NCBI GenBank assembly: GCA_947034895.1
Contig: OX344764.1
Location: forward strand, 44,125,348 to 44,189,347
Length of the DNA: 64,000 nt
Direction of reading: 5' to 3'
From: Rhytidiadelphus loreus
Lineage: Eukaryota; Streptophyta; Bryopsida; Hypnales; Hylocomiaceae
A program made the position numbers and the translations under genes. This document shows, piece by piece, positions 10,912-23,700 of this stretch. Below the pieces are notes generated by a model. The model worked only from the letters and a program-made list of their open reading frames with translations. It was not told where the DNA came from and searched no databases. Every line of letters begins with the position of its first letter. Position 1 is the first letter of the stretch.

Positions 10912-12323
10912 CTCCGTAAACCCTCTCAAATTCCTAATATCTCAAATTGTGTCATCCTTCGCACCGCATCACAATATCCGAATCACCTCGTTCAGCTGCC
11001 CTTCTTCTAGGCAATTCAAGATTTCCAACAATCCAATGCATACACCCTTGCAAACGCCGCTCGCTTCAAATTTCTAAACCTACAAATTTCAAATTTCTGT
11101 CCACGCAGCACAAACGACTTCCACTGCACAAATTCTCAAAAAAACAAAACTCGAGAACCAACTGCACGACTGTGGAATCCGAAAATGCACGTCGAAATGA
11201 CTAATCCCTGCTTCTTACAATCCAATACCCGAGGGCGCTAAAAATTTCACAACCACCTCAAGGTTGAGCGAAAAGAGATCCATTAACCTAAATACCCAAG
11301 CCAGACATCTTTCTGCGAACTGCAATCGACAATTGGGTCCCGAAATCCTCCAATTCTGAACGCACCGTGGTTCCTCTGGTGTCTGCGTCGTCGTTCTCTC
11401 CACCAAACCTTTTCCGAATCTCTTTCCAAGGAATCTCTTTCCATTCTTGTCTTTCCATTCGATTCCTTTCCCATTACTGTTAAGAGTGGCGGATTGGGTT
11501 AGTGGGAGATTTTGTTTACTTCCTGAGTAGTTATTCCAAATTGTAAAGCCAAATTTTGTAATCCCTAGGTGAGTGGTACATATATGACTGGTAGAGGATC
11601 CCAAATATTGAAGATCGTAGGATAAGAGCTTTAGCAATAATTTTCCCTTAATATTTTAATATTTTACTGTGAAATTATTCAAAAATCCAATTTTTGAGTG
11701 AAATCGAATTCTTATTGAGTTTCATAACAATTTGCATCAGCTGTATATTTTCTCCACTTCTAAATCTTCCCATTTAATTTGAAGCAAAGTTACGGATCTA
11801 ACAAGGAAGGTTCTACCCAAGAATGAGGTTACCTAATTTAGGATAATCCATTTTTTTGAGAATTGCATGTTTACGGGAGACGCTGACGGGGGGATGGCGA
11901 CGGAGCCCTTGCGACGACGACGCTCGTCTACCCATCTTGACAACCAAAGTTCCTGAGAATTGCAGCACAGTTGTGCTCGGCGCTCGTTGCAGTGGTTCTT
12001 GCGAGTTCAAGTCTGGTGAGTACAAATATTTTGTTCGCTCACATTGAGCTTTCAGTGCGCTTCATTAGGGCTGTTTTTCGTGACGCCATTGGTACTTTCT
12101 TTCCAAACTTGTAACAATTTTTGGATCAATTGGATTCTTTCTTTTGGGTAGAATGCGTAGAGGGATAATTTCTTCACGTATCCGTTACGCCATTTTCTTA
12201 ACTTCGTGAATTGCATCGCAGGACCACAGAATAGTCGGGATTCTTCGATTTTCTGGTCAGAGTTTTTTTCCATTTCTCAGTGTCGAGGGTTTCTTTTTCG
12301 AAGGTGGAGGATTTCCTTCCGCC
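10912..12323. promoter_or_regulatory. shared upstream region of the divergent plastid gene and PAT1
   Basis: A 1.4-kb spacer between two divergent starts (10911 minus, 12324 plus). The first 700 bp is likely leader and promoter of the minus gene. 11.65-11.85 kb is AT-rich, and 11.86-12.32 kb is GC-balanced and probably PAT1 leader, with short upstream ATG frames. No single TATA box stands out for either side. Confidence 0.35.
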
Positions 12324-15300
12324 ATGGCAGCCGCATTGGCTGCGCAGCGAGCTTGTTTGCCAACTTCGTACAATGTCGCGGGATCTTTTGCGACGGCGAC
12401 GAAGACCTCGTCCATGGTCGCATTTGGAGCGCCCCGCAGAAGAACAACAGATACGTGTAAATGCGGGATTCCACGCAGAAATGTGAAGGCGCAGGCTTCG
12501 GTGGCTACTTCTCCGATCCGTGCTCTCACAATTCCGCAGGTATTGGGCAATCTCTGAGTGCGGCATTTGCTTACAAGCGAGTTTATGAATAGATGTTTAC
12601 ATTTGAGATTGAAAAGTCAGGATTTAGGGTTTATTGTGTGTCGTGCGTAATTGGAAATCCGTGCTTCACCACTTTATTATAATTACTGGTAGATGCACTA
12701 ATTGATTATGTCACGTTTATCTATTAGAAATAAGAATTACTTTTAAATTTTTATACAATCTTGCAAACATATACCGGTATGCTTGAGAAGAACCATTTAT
12801 ACATCATTCACTTAACTGTATTTTAATGCTCGAGTCTCAAACTTAACCGTTGATATCAATTCACAGCCACTCCTTCAAGCCTCATTTGGCTTTTCATGCT
12901 CATTTGATTTTTTTAATGCCCAAGGATCGAAAAAGTGGCTTCTAGATTTTCATCCACTGTTTCTGCATTGCAACGGGGTCCATCAATTTTTCGTCCGGGT
13001 CCAAGCTCGTATTAAAAAAGTCGAAAATACTTCATTAAGGAGTATTGGCCTTGAAAATCATTTTCAATTGAAACAAGCATGATTTGAAGCTCTTGTAAAA
13101 AAGTTTATGCGTTTTAGTATTTTAATTTTTGTATTTTGCAATGCCTCTCAAGAACTGAGCACATTAGTAATCGTTAAATTTTCAGAAGTATCAAAATATT
13201 GCAAAATTTAGTAGGAAACGAATGGAAATTTTTTCAATGAAATTCAATACTGACTGCTGACTTTTAGGCTTGGGTTACTAAGGACATAAAGGCGGAATTT
13301 ACGAAGTCCGCCTATCCTACTATTCAGATGAGGTCTACACGTCTGCACACACTGATAGGAGATTCTTGGAATAATCTAATCTGATTCTAGAAATGGTTAA
13401 TTGATGGGTTTTGCACAGGTTTTGGAAGAGCTCATTCAAGGGACAGACTTGACTCAAGCGCAAACGGAAGAAGTGATGGCGACTCTCCTTGCTGATGCCA
13501 ACCCTGCAGTTATCGGTGCTTTTCTGGCACTTCTCCGAGCTAAGGGTGAGACATTAGATGAGGTATAAACCCCAGTTGATACCATGCTCGATAACACGGG
13601 ATGGAGGGATGTTTTTTTGTTTTTGCTTTTATTTTTAGTAAGAATCAATTTATTGAGTTTCGTAAATTTTTACTGATATCACTGGCATGTTTGCAGGTTA
13701 CAGGCCTTGCGAGTGCAATGCTAAGTCGTGCGACACCTGTGCGAACTGTTCCTGGATCCCTGGATATCGTGGGGACTGGAGGCGATGGAGTTAACACTGT
13801 AAACATTTCCACGGGGTCTTGTATCCTGGCAGCAGCTTGTGGTGCGAAAGTTGCCAAGGTTAGTGTGGCAACGGTCTCCACAACAGGTGCTTTTTTGGCA
13901 TTGGCCATGTCTTATTTTGTTATTGAGGATCTTAAGATGCAATTGTTAACTTCTTGATGGAATGATTTCCAAGTATAGGTTTAATACATTTATGACGTTC
14001 TCTCTTTTGTGCAGCATGGATCGCGGTCGAGCTCGTCTGCTTGTGGAAGTGCAGATGTGCTCGAGGCCCTTGGTGTTGCATTCGATCTAGGACCTGAGGT
14101 AAAACTTCGCATGTATGTTGTTAACTTAATTTTGGTGTGCATTCTATTTGTTTATCCGACTTTGTCCATCAGTTCTGGGTACTCTATATCTGATTTCGTC
14201 TAGGCTGTTTATTGGACTTCGACAAGAGCTCGTTTTTAGTAGATTTAAATAAGTTTTCTGACTGTTTTGTGCACATTTTATTTTGTCTAACATCTCCACA
14301 CCTCATATGTCGTTCCATTTGCTTATCATCAAAAGTTTGAGAGTGTTTCATTGTGATGTCATTCGGTGTATAGGAAGTGGAAAAATGTGTTGAAGACGTT
14401 GGAGTTGGGTTCATGTTTGCTCCAAGATTCCATCCAGCAATGAAAGCTGTGGCGCCCGTTCGTAAGTCTCTGAAAATCAAGACAGCTTTCAATATTCTTG
14501 GCCCGATGCTCAACCCTTCTCGTGCACCACACTCCATTGTTGGTGTTTATCATGAGAATCTGGTTAGTCTTACTTTGCCTTCTAACCTTCGAGAGTAGCA
14601 ACCATCCAGATGTGTATCAGAAGTCGATTCCTACCTTTTCGGTTGCTGAGGGCCTTTTGAATCAGCCAAAATGAATTTATCTGTTTTTCGTCTTCCTCTA
14701 TCTGGACTTGATTGTGCTGTACTTTGAAGTGGCGTGATACTTCCTGGTCTGATGTGACATCTCTGTGGAAACTAGGTGCAAAGAATGGCTAAGATTCTAC
14801 AGCATTTCGGGACAAAACGGACACTAGTAGTTCATTGCCAGGGCTTGGATGAGATGAGTCCACTTGGTAAGCTTCTGCCGTGGAGTCCCTGTTGAACTTG
14901 TTTTTTTCTCGCTTTCCGCGTTCCCTACATTTCTTGTTGGGCTTGTCATCGTAGATATTAGTTACATTTTAATATGGTAAAATGCTATGTGATGTTTCTC
15001 AATTGATGCTGAATGAATTTCAGGCACTTGAGGTATATTTGAATCAGTATTGGGGGGGGTTTAAATGTTGCGTCTACCTCTAGATTCTTGGAGCTGACAG
15101 TTTGTAGTGTTTGATTAGTCAGGTGTCCTTCAGTGCCTAGTAGATACGGTCAAAGTATTGTTGAATCCTGTAATTGTGATTCAGTTGAACTGTTAATTGC
15201 TGGAATTTTGGTTTCTGATGTGATATTGGATCTTACTGTTGTGTAAATGAAAAGGGGGTGGACGCGTTCTGGAGGTGACACGCGATAAGATTCAAAGCTT

Positions 15301-16677
15301 TGTGTTTGATCCTTGTACAACCTCTGTCCCTGCTGTTGCCGTTTTAATTTCAAACTGTTTCAGCAATTCTCAGAGAATTGAGTGTCAATTCATATGGCTT
15401 TACCTTGTTCCTTCTTTGGGTGTTATGAATTGATACTAGTTGTATGGGTCCTACGTGTTGTGTAGTGGACTTCGGAATAGCTAGATGCACAGTGGAAGAC
15501 CTGAAAGGTGGAGACGCTGATTTTAATGCCAAGGCTTTGAGGGACGTCCTGGCTGGTCAACAAGGGGCCATAGCTGATTCTTTGGTGAGTTCTTTTGTTC
15601 TTCACACTTGTAAGAAATGCTGCTTTGATCTAGAGGTCTATCTTATTCAAAGAGATTATATTCGGGGTCCACTTCATGTACATCGTTGGTCCTAGATTCG
15701 TAAACAACAGGGTATAGCATACTTTTGCAGAACATGCAGGATGGGTGTGCCCTTGAATGAAGCTAATCAAACTGACAGAGTGAAGATTATGTACTTCAAA
15801 ATTCTGCCATTACTTTGTCATTTTGAGATATTGGAAGACCTGTAAACATGTTTTACACCAAGAGCTTATTAGTCAATGTTGATGCGCAACTTGATAAGTT
15901 CTTGATCATGATCATGCACGAAAAGTCATTAAGTAAATATCGATGTACACATCCTAGATTTTGAATGCTGGAGCTGGACTCATGGCTTGCGGACTAGTTC
16001 AAGATTTAGGCGAGGGCGTTGCTTTGGCTCGAGATGTACAGCGATCAGGCAAAGCAAATACCGTGCTAGATGACTGGATAAAGCTTTCTCAAGTAAGATT
16101 CACGGGCCTCATCTTGTCTCTTATTATTTCTTGAGTTCAATGTCCTGAAGTCTTCCATATCTATGCTTTGCAATCACATTCCCTTCTTGGTGGAGGGAAC
16201 ATATTTATTTGTTGCTTATGAAATTACTGAGAAGTAATAATTGGCTAGCTCCCTTGTCAGTATGACTATCATGCTATTATTTAAAATTCTTGAATCCATG
16301 ACATTCTAGACCACGCATGTTGAGCTCCTCAAGTGAATGAGCTATTGCTTTCACATGTGAGTGTATCAAAAGTTTTGCTCTGATTTGGCATGACTGCTGT
16401 AAATAACTCACAGTTGGCACCAGGGTGTGGATTTTTTTTGAGAAAAGTCTATGCCATTCCTATAATAAGCATAACCAACTGGCTATAGCCATTGATTTAT
16501 CTTGTTCATCCCGTCCATCTTGATCTGCAATTAGGATTTTTTCTCTCAATTTCGACTTTTTTCCTGGAGCTTCAAATTTGAATTAGGATTTGGGGCAGTT
16601 CATCTAGCTGCTCCTACACTAGCAGCTGGGTCTGCCCGGATATTGGCGCTGTTCTCTTACAGATGCCATGCCACTAG
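12324..16677 (+). CDS. PAT1: anthranilate phosphoribosyltransferase, plastid (tryptophan biosynthesis)
   Basis: Transfers phosphoribose from PRPP to anthranilate, the second committed step to tryptophan, in the plastid stroma. Nine coding exons join in frame: 12324-12539, 13419-13562, 13697-13858, 14015-14098, 14374-14562, 14776-14866, 15255-15314, 15466-15584 and 15958-16092 (1200 nt, 400 codons). Residues 1-65 resemble a transit peptide. Family motifs are in order: [11 protein letters not shown] at 146-156 (PRPP loop), then [45 protein letters not shown], and a C-terminal helix ending DDWIKLSQ. The motif normally reading HGNR or QGNR reads HGSR (Ser177); that Asn contacts substrate in TrpD structures. 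The last exon is uncertain. A strong donor (GTAAGA) follows codon 400, and the best acceptor ahead (CTCTTACAG, ending 16662) adds four codons and a stop at 16675-16677. Reading through instead would stop at 16132-16134. Confidence 0.9.
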
Positions 16678-16906
16678 TACTCGAGAAGAATGTCATGCCT
16701 TTTTTCATTGGAACAAATCTCATGGTACTCTTGTTTGTCCAGAAATTGAAAGCAGAAGAATCACTGGAGTGATGGATCGAACTCACTATCTCAAAGACTT
16801 CGACGAGGAAAAGCAGGTTCTGTGCACGGATCCAGCGGAGGCAATAGGCTTTCGATTGGAAAGGGAAGCTTGGGCGCATTTGAGTGTGCCACATGAGACT
16901 TGTTAA
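16668..16906 (+). other. two small ORFs with overlapping stop and start, status unknown
   Basis: ATG at 16668 opens a 34-codon frame with one hydrophobic stretch (VMPFFIGTNLMVLLFV), ending TGA 16770-16772. The next ATG (16772) shares its A with that stop and opens a 44-codon acidic frame to 16906. If the tentative last PAT1 exon is right, both lie in PAT1 3' UTR. No family is recognised. They may be chance frames or a separate small-protein transcript. Confidence 0.15.
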
Positions 16907-17686
16907 TCGTTTGTAATTCAGAAGCTCCTCATTACATCCATGCGCAATCACTCGATACGCATCCCCATTTTGATGTCACTTCTATTGAGTATTTTCTTTT
17001 GTCTGCGCAAGGTTTTTTGTAACACTAGTTTTCCGGATCCCCAAATTTCTTATGAATCTCCATTCGTTGCATTATCCGAAGCCCATCCATCAGGTGACTC
17101 CGTCTTCATCTTCTCTCACCCAAGGATATGTTCCAGCTCACCAAATCGTTTGCATTTTACCTTATTTAGTGGCATCTGATTCCGATCCAATATTATGCGT
17201 ATCCTAAAAAAATTTAAATAAATGAGATAAATTCATATCGAATACAATAAATGCTCAAAAAATCTGAAATGTTCACCATTGCTATTGATATGATAGTTCA
17301 GAACATCATGGTGTAAGCTATAGTTCAGAACATCATGGTGTAAGCTACAATTCTTTGTCATTCTATAATTCGAATATATAGAGAGAGATAATGGTAATAG
17401 ACCCGAAGTTCAAACTACAATAAAATATGTAATTTTGGTTATTCTACAAAATTTCAAATGGAAGTTGAAACTATGTAATTTTGGTTATTCTACAAAATTT
17501 CAAATGGAAGTTGAAACTAGACTTAGTATACTTCATTGCATTAGTTCATTTTAATGTTTAAAATTCAGACCAAGAGCAAAGGTGTGGAAGTTGCCAAAAT
17601 ATACACTAAGGGAGGATCTTTTTGTCATCTTGTTTTTCTTAGCATCTTTTTATATATTATATGTAGAGAGGTCATGAATATCTCTA
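16907..17686. other. intergenic sequence with two exact short tandem duplications
   Basis: Non-coding, AT-rich. A 27-bp unit is repeated head to tail at 17294-17320 and 17321-17347. A 46-bp unit is repeated without mismatch at 17426-17471 and 17472-17517. The segment around 17210-17580 resembles 51290-51640, so it belongs to a dispersed repeat. Confidence 0.55.
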
Positions 17687-17992
17687 TAAGGTAGGTGGCT
17701 CTAAAAGCTACCTAGCTCTAAAAGTGACTTCTAACATAGAGGCATGATTTACTTTCTTCAATGTACCAACAGTGTACATTTCAGTGGGGGATGCTTCTAG
17801 AAACCATTGCCTTTTAACTTCAAAAATTTATAACTAATTCCATGAAGGTCCAAAAAATATGAAACGACTTGGATTAGATGCCGAACCCATTTTTCTTCCT
17901 ACCAAAATTTACTAAAAATTGTTTCAAGGAGTTTAGCTTCCCCGAAAATGCAACCAGTTCTTAGAGGGGCGCTTTAAGAGCCTCCTACCTTA
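17687..17992 (+). mobile_element. MITE, 'GGTAG' family copy B
   Basis: A 306-bp element co-linear with copy A along its whole length, including the segment around 17820-17930. The left end is TAAGGTAGGTGGCTCTAAAAG and the right end is GAGCCTCCTACCTTA. Best-preserved full-length partner of copy A. Confidence 0.75.
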
Positions 17993-19079
17993 AGTAGATT
18001 TTTCACAAGCATCCATGAGAGACACATTCAAAAGGAACACTTGAAAAAAAACAATTTATTGGATGAAAAATATCAATCCTTCATTCAGAATTTGGCATTT
18101 CAGTTTATATCATTCACGAACGACTTTCTGGCTCAAAGACGCGTTTCGGGGTTAACGATTTCGCCGACGCTGGCCACGCACAGTGATAACGACCTCTGTC
18201 GTTGGCATCACTAGTGAGTGCCCGTGACGGAACCTGCGTCATACTCATCATAAGATATGATGAACTCCGTCGTCACCCGAGACTCGCTAAAGACTTCGAT
18301 GAAGTTCCAGAAATAGACTACAATCCAGAATCACAGTCTTACCAGACAGTGTTGCTCAGTGCTGTACAGTACAGTAGACTGCTTTGCCTTGATTTCTAGG
18401 CACTGGTACAGTACGGAATATCGAGTTTTGACCTTCAGGTGCAGACTAGAATTGCCTGCTGGAAGCCTGGAAGTTCAGTACTTCGGTTCATCTTTTGGGA
18501 GCAGTGCCAACTGTAACAGTACAACAACTGTACAACGCTCGGGCGTTGAAGAACCCAACTCTCTAATAAGCTTAAAAAAGACTCGATGGAGTTCCAGAGT
18601 GGAATGGAAGTTCGACGGAGTCGACGGACTACTGATGAAGGCGCAGTGGAAGGGGCACTCTCAGGGCGCAAGTTTGAATCTTTGAGCTGGCCCGGATTAT
18701 CCGACTCCCTTTTTGTCGTTTCGTTGGATTTGGCTTGGCCGACTGACTGACTGACACAATCCCAAGTAGACATGCCTGGGTGGCCGGGTGGTAAGTTATT
18801 CATTATGTAGATGGGTACCATTCGTTTTAATCGGTAAGTCGTTGGTTTAAAAATATGTTCACGCCGTGTTTGTCGTCCTCACGCTTTTTCGGTCAAGGCG
18901 TGAGCGATCATGGCCCAGCCAGATCCTCAAGCGGTTAAAGCTTTGATCAGATCCAATCTGCGCGCAACGTGCACAACTTGGTTGTGCGAATTTCTAATAA
19001 GCTTTTTGTTCAGTGGGGCTGTTTCTGCAGCCGTCACTTTTGTCGGTGTCATCCACGCGGTTGGGATTTAGGTTTGGGC

Positions 19080-19081
<2 letters not shown>
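17993..19081. other. intergenic, distal upstream region of the ARO gene
   Basis: GC-balanced from about 18.1 kb. Several short open frames lack ATG starts or motifs. I found no tRNA box pair. It probably holds distal regulatory sequence of the armadillo-repeat gene. Confidence 0.35.

Positions 19082-19118
<37 letters not shown>
19082..19118. repeat. (TG)n microsatellite
   Basis: About 18 uninterrupted TG units, 1.6 kb upstream of the ARO start codon. Confidence 0.9.
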
Positions 19119-19119
<1 letters not shown>

Positions 19120-19489
19120 CGTTGGTACTTACTTAGTTGCTCTGTCAACCTTGGGCTATGGAGCCTCGTTTCCTTTGCAAGAAACTCATTGTAGTCCGGC
19201 TTCAAGTGTTCCTCTCTTCCTGTAGATTCACTTCTTCACCCCCAGTTTAAATCGCATGGTAGTTGCTCTTGGTTTTTGGGAGTTTTGGGCGAGTGCTTCC
19301 GTTTCCTGATAATCGTGCAGAGAAGCTTCTTCTAGCTTGAGCAAGGTCTGCCTGTAGTGATGTGGTGGAGTTGGTCGGAGGAGAGTGGCGGGCGAGGGAC
19401 TTACCTCCTGTTGTGTGTTGAGGATTCGGCGGCGTGTCAGAGATTTTATGAGCGTGATGGCCTGATCGGCGTCTCAGTAATCCTGGTAC

Positions 19490-20723
19490 GATTCATTTGG
19501 TTTTGATCTCTTGTGGTCATTTCTGTGAATATTGGGCTCCTTTTCGTACCGATTGTTCTGTACCGATTTTTTGATGAGTTTTCAATTTAGGGTACTAGAT
19601 GATCTTGACGACGAGGGACTGTTAGACTTCCTACGGAGAACAAGTGTCTGGATGCTGAATACTGCTGCTAGAAACTGGTAGACAACCATGTGGTGTTCAT
19701 CTCTTGTGGTCATTTCCGTGGATGCGGAATACTTTTGTAGACCTTGTATCGACTGTGCTGTACCCCCCTTTTTTGCTTTAAGAATTTTCAATTTAGGGTA
19801 GAGAATTGAGGAAGAGGGACCACCGAGAACAGGTGTCTGGTTGCTGATAGAACTGATAGACAATCCTGGTATGACCCAGGCAACTCATCTGGTGTTCATC
19901 TTCTGATGTCATTTCTGTGGACATGGAATTCTTTTGTAGACCTTGAACTGATAGTTCAGTACCCTTTTTTTGTTTAAAGAATTTTTCATTTAGGGTAACT
20001 GACTGAGGATGAGCGACTGTTAGACTTCGTGCCTAGTGCATGTGTCTGGTATCCGTATTTTGCCGATCAATAGAACGTATGGGCAATCCTATCATGACCT
20101 AGGAAGCTCATTTAATGTTCATCTCTTGAGGTCATGTCTGTGGATATGCGATTCTATTGTAGACCTTAGTTGCACCGACTGTTCTGCTCCTCGTTTTTCT
20201 ACAGTAATTTGCAATTTAGGCCAGATAACCTTGAGGATGAGGGACTGTTAGTCGTCCTACCGGTGTTTGCTGATAGACAATGTGGTACTAACCAGGAGCG
20301 AATGTCCATTCTTAGGAATTTGATAATCCAGAGAGACATATCTCTGCAACTGTGTCTTTTCCGTGTTCATTTTTCTAAAGCAGCTTGCTTTGCAAATGAA
20401 TTTGTGATTAGCAGTTGGTGAATCCGTGCACCGACTGTTCCGTGCCTTGTTTTTAATAAAGTGGTTTGCAATTTAGGCCAGATAACCTTGAGGATGAGGG
20501 CTGTTCGACTTCCTACCGAGAACAAGCGTCTGGTTACCGTATTCTGGTGATAGACAATGCTGACACTACCCAGGAGTGAATGTTCATTGTTAGTGATTTG
20601 ATATACAGGGGAGACATGTCTCTGCATTACCTATGTCTTTTCTGTGTTCATTGTTTCTAAAGCTTCTTCTTTTTCAAATGAAGGTGTGATTATCAACAGT
20701 TCGTAGATCCGTGCCTGCCTTGC
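19490..20723 (+). repeat. tandem array of five diverged 200-320 bp units in the ARO leader
   Basis: Five head-to-tail units share one order of landmarks: a 'TGTTCATCTCTTG(T/A)GGTCAT' segment, 'TTTTGTAGACCTT', 'GACTGTTCTGTACC', a T-rich run, 'CAATTTAGGG' or 'CAATTTAGGCC', 'GATGAGGGACTGTTAGACTTCC', and 'GAGAACAAGTGTCTGG' before 'GATAGACAAT'. Approximate units are 19490-19687, 19688-19886, 19887-20109, 20110-20427 and 20428-20723. The last two share extra sequence and form the youngest pair. The array ends 35 bp before the ATG, so it is leader, 5' intron or proximal promoter. Confidence 0.75.
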
Positions 20724-20757
20724 GACCCAAGCCCTTCATTACTAGAATCTGTCCGCA

Positions 20758-23700
20758 ATGGAGGCAAACATCGAAGCCTACATGCTCCACCACATGGACC
20801 TCAAGATCGAGGACCTCTTAGCCTTCCCCTTACAAGTCGCCGAACAAGTCCGCAAAGGCTCCGAACAAGCCGGCTCCTTCCGCCAAGAATGCTCCGACCT
20901 CAACCACAAAATCGAGAAGCTCATCCAGCTCCTCCGCCAAGCCGCTCGCTTCTCCACTTCCAACGCCGTCGGTCTCTACGAGCGTCCCACTCGTCGCATC
21001 ATGCTTGAAGTTCTCAAAACCTTGGAACGCGCATTGGCCTTAGTCCGCAAGTGCAAACGCAGCGGCATGCTCAAACGCGTCATGACCATCACCACCACCA
21101 CCACCACGGACTTCAAGAAAGTGAACCAGTTGCTGGAAAGCTCAATTGGGGATGTCTCCTGGTTGCTGAACATCTCCTCCAGTGGGGACGGGCGCTCGGC
21201 GTTCGCAGGCTTGCCTCCGATTGCTAGCACGGATCCTGTGTTGGCGTTGGTGTGGGAGCAAGTGTCGATTGTGCATGTGGGGACGCCTGAGGAGAAGGCG
21301 GAGGGGGCGGAGTATTTGGGGAACTTGGCCAAGAGTGCGGAGAGGAATGGGAAGATGATTGTGGAGGAAGGAGGGGCGGCGCCGTTGCTGAGGTTGCTCA
21401 AGGAAGGGACGGGGGACGGGCAAGAGGCGGCGGCGATGGCGTTGGGGCTGTTGGCGAGGGATAAGGAGCGAGTGCAGTTGCTGAGGACGGAGGGGGCGAG
21501 CAATGTGTTCACGCACATTTTGGCGGGTCATTCGACGTCTATGAAAGTGCAGGTAGCGAAGAACTCCCTACTCTTGAATTTAGGGTCTTCTCACACATTT
21601 GGACACATTTTGGCGAGTCATTCCGCATCCATGAAAGTGCAGGGAAAACTCAAGTCTTGAATTTAGGGTCCGGTAAAGATGGACACTCAAGCCTCTTGAT
21701 TGTGACCTTCTCAAGAAGTGTAGAATGTCCTGCACGCTTGCCACAGTATCATTTACTATAACGCAATTGTCCAACGGTGTCATTGTTAAAGTTTGGGACC
21801 CTGGGTGGTAAGATTACCCCTTTCAAGACCAATTGATCACTTCTTCTTTTTTATCAGTTTTGAAACAGTCCACTTAAAAGATATTTGTTCCTCAAAAAAA
21901 TTAGTTTTTTTGACCCAGTACGTTGAATGTTGTTGATAAGTCTAGTGAGTTCAGTGTTGTCCTCATTTCATTTCACTTGTATTTGCTTCAGCATGATCGA
22001 TCAGAACAGTGATTTGAAACCTGTTCATCCATGGTCTTCAAAGGGTTAAAGAGGATTGCGTGTTGTTACTTATGGTGATTTTGACTATCCCAATTGTGTC
22101 TATGTTTGAAATTCATCCCAGCTGCAAGTTGCACGCGTAGTCGCAAAGTTCGCTTCTGTGGACGAGGAAGCGCAAAGCGAGCTTGCATCCCAAGGCGCTA
22201 TCAGGCTCTTAGTGGCCCTTCTTGCACATCAAACCAACACAGTGGAGGGCCTGGAGGTCCCAGCCAGCATTCACTCTATAGTGCGGACCAACATGACCCA
22301 ACTTCGAAGTACAGTGGCCAGAGACAACAACGGGAACTTGGCGGACTCTCGGGTCCAGCCTGTAGCCCTGGCCGCTTCTTCAATGATGGCTCGAATGCGA
22401 ACCTCAAACCCTTCCAGTATTGCTGAGAATACCAACACCACTTCCAGTACTTCTTCCAGTGCACGGATGAACGTGCCTCTCCGTCAAAGCAGTCGAGCGC
22501 ATCGAGAGCTGGAGGATCCGGAGGTGAAGCTCGGGTTGAAAGTGGAGGCGGCACATGCGTTGTGGAGACTGGCCGCTGGACATGTGAAGAACTGCAAACT
22601 CATCACGGACACATGTGCACTGCTGTGCTTCGCCAAGCTGATGAAACATAACGGCGGGGAGCTCAAGTACAACTCGGTGATGGCGGTGAAGGAGATCGCC
22701 GCTGCTGCTGGAAGAGACTCGGAGCTTCGCAGGGCGGCGTTTAAGACGAATTCGCCGTCAGCCAAAGCTGTGGTGGAACAGCTCTTGATGCTGATTACGA
22801 GTGAGGACGGAGAACCGGAACTTCAGGTGCTGTTCTCATGCCCTTCATGATGTCTGATCGACTTGGATGCCAATCTCATCGTCTTTATGTCGTAGTACTG
22901 GTACAAGGTTGTGAATTTGCGTGAAACGATATTAATTGAACTTAATCAGTTGCGTAGATCCAGTTTACGTTCAGGCCCGCTCACATCAATTTCAACTAAT
23001 TGGAATTAGGTACTAAATGCTCGCATTAACCAAGTTGTGTCAGTTGGCCAATTGGTGCTAACCTCGGCAAAGTATTTGCAATGAACTTACCGGCATTCAT
23101 GAACTTCAGGTGCTGTTCTCAGGCACTTCATGATGACTTGGATCTCAATCTCAAACGTCTTTATGTAGTACTGTTACAAGGTTGTGAATTTGCATGAAAC
23201 TCAATGAACTTAACTCCTGATTTGGGACAAGTAAACGAACTGAGCCTAACGGTTTGAGGTGCTAAATCCGCCCACCCTAAACAAGTAGAAGCAGTTTGCT
23301 AACTTGAAAGCTTGCTCTCCATTAGTATGATGGCACGTTGAGAAGCAATTATATGCTAGTCAACTATTTCACAGTCTTCAGTTCACTTACAAGTTGTTTC
23401 TCAACGTAGCTTTAAATTAAAGTGAAGAAGTTTCTCCTGACTTACAAGTAGTTGATGTTTTACAGATCGAATGTTGTAAAGCAATTGGGAGCTTGGCTCG
23501 AATTTTTCCTGCACCTGCCGAGGCTCCAATCAAGGCTCTCTCCTCCGCATTAGCCAAGGTTGAAGTGAACCAGAACCAGGAGATTGTTGAAGTCGCCACG
23601 GAAGCTGCGATTGCGCTCTCCCGGTTTGCCAGTGATGAGAATTACTTGCACTTGGAGCACTCCAAAAACATTATTCACGAAGGAGCCGTGGAAGGCGCCG

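Noticed and set aside
12198..12566. Several overlapping frames on both strands around PAT1 exon 1
   Set aside because: Shadows of the transit-peptide exon; only the frame at 12324 continues into the TrpD family sequence.
18768..18870. GCCTGGGTGGCCGGGTGGTAA looked like a tRNA A box
   Set aside because: No matching B box (GGTTCRANTCC) at the right distance and no cloverleaf arms could be drawn.
22841..22850. Extending ARO exon 2 to the stop at 22850
   Set aside because: The CAG|GTGCTG donor at 22826 and the exon at 23466 restore the ARO C-terminus exactly, so the extra codons are intron.
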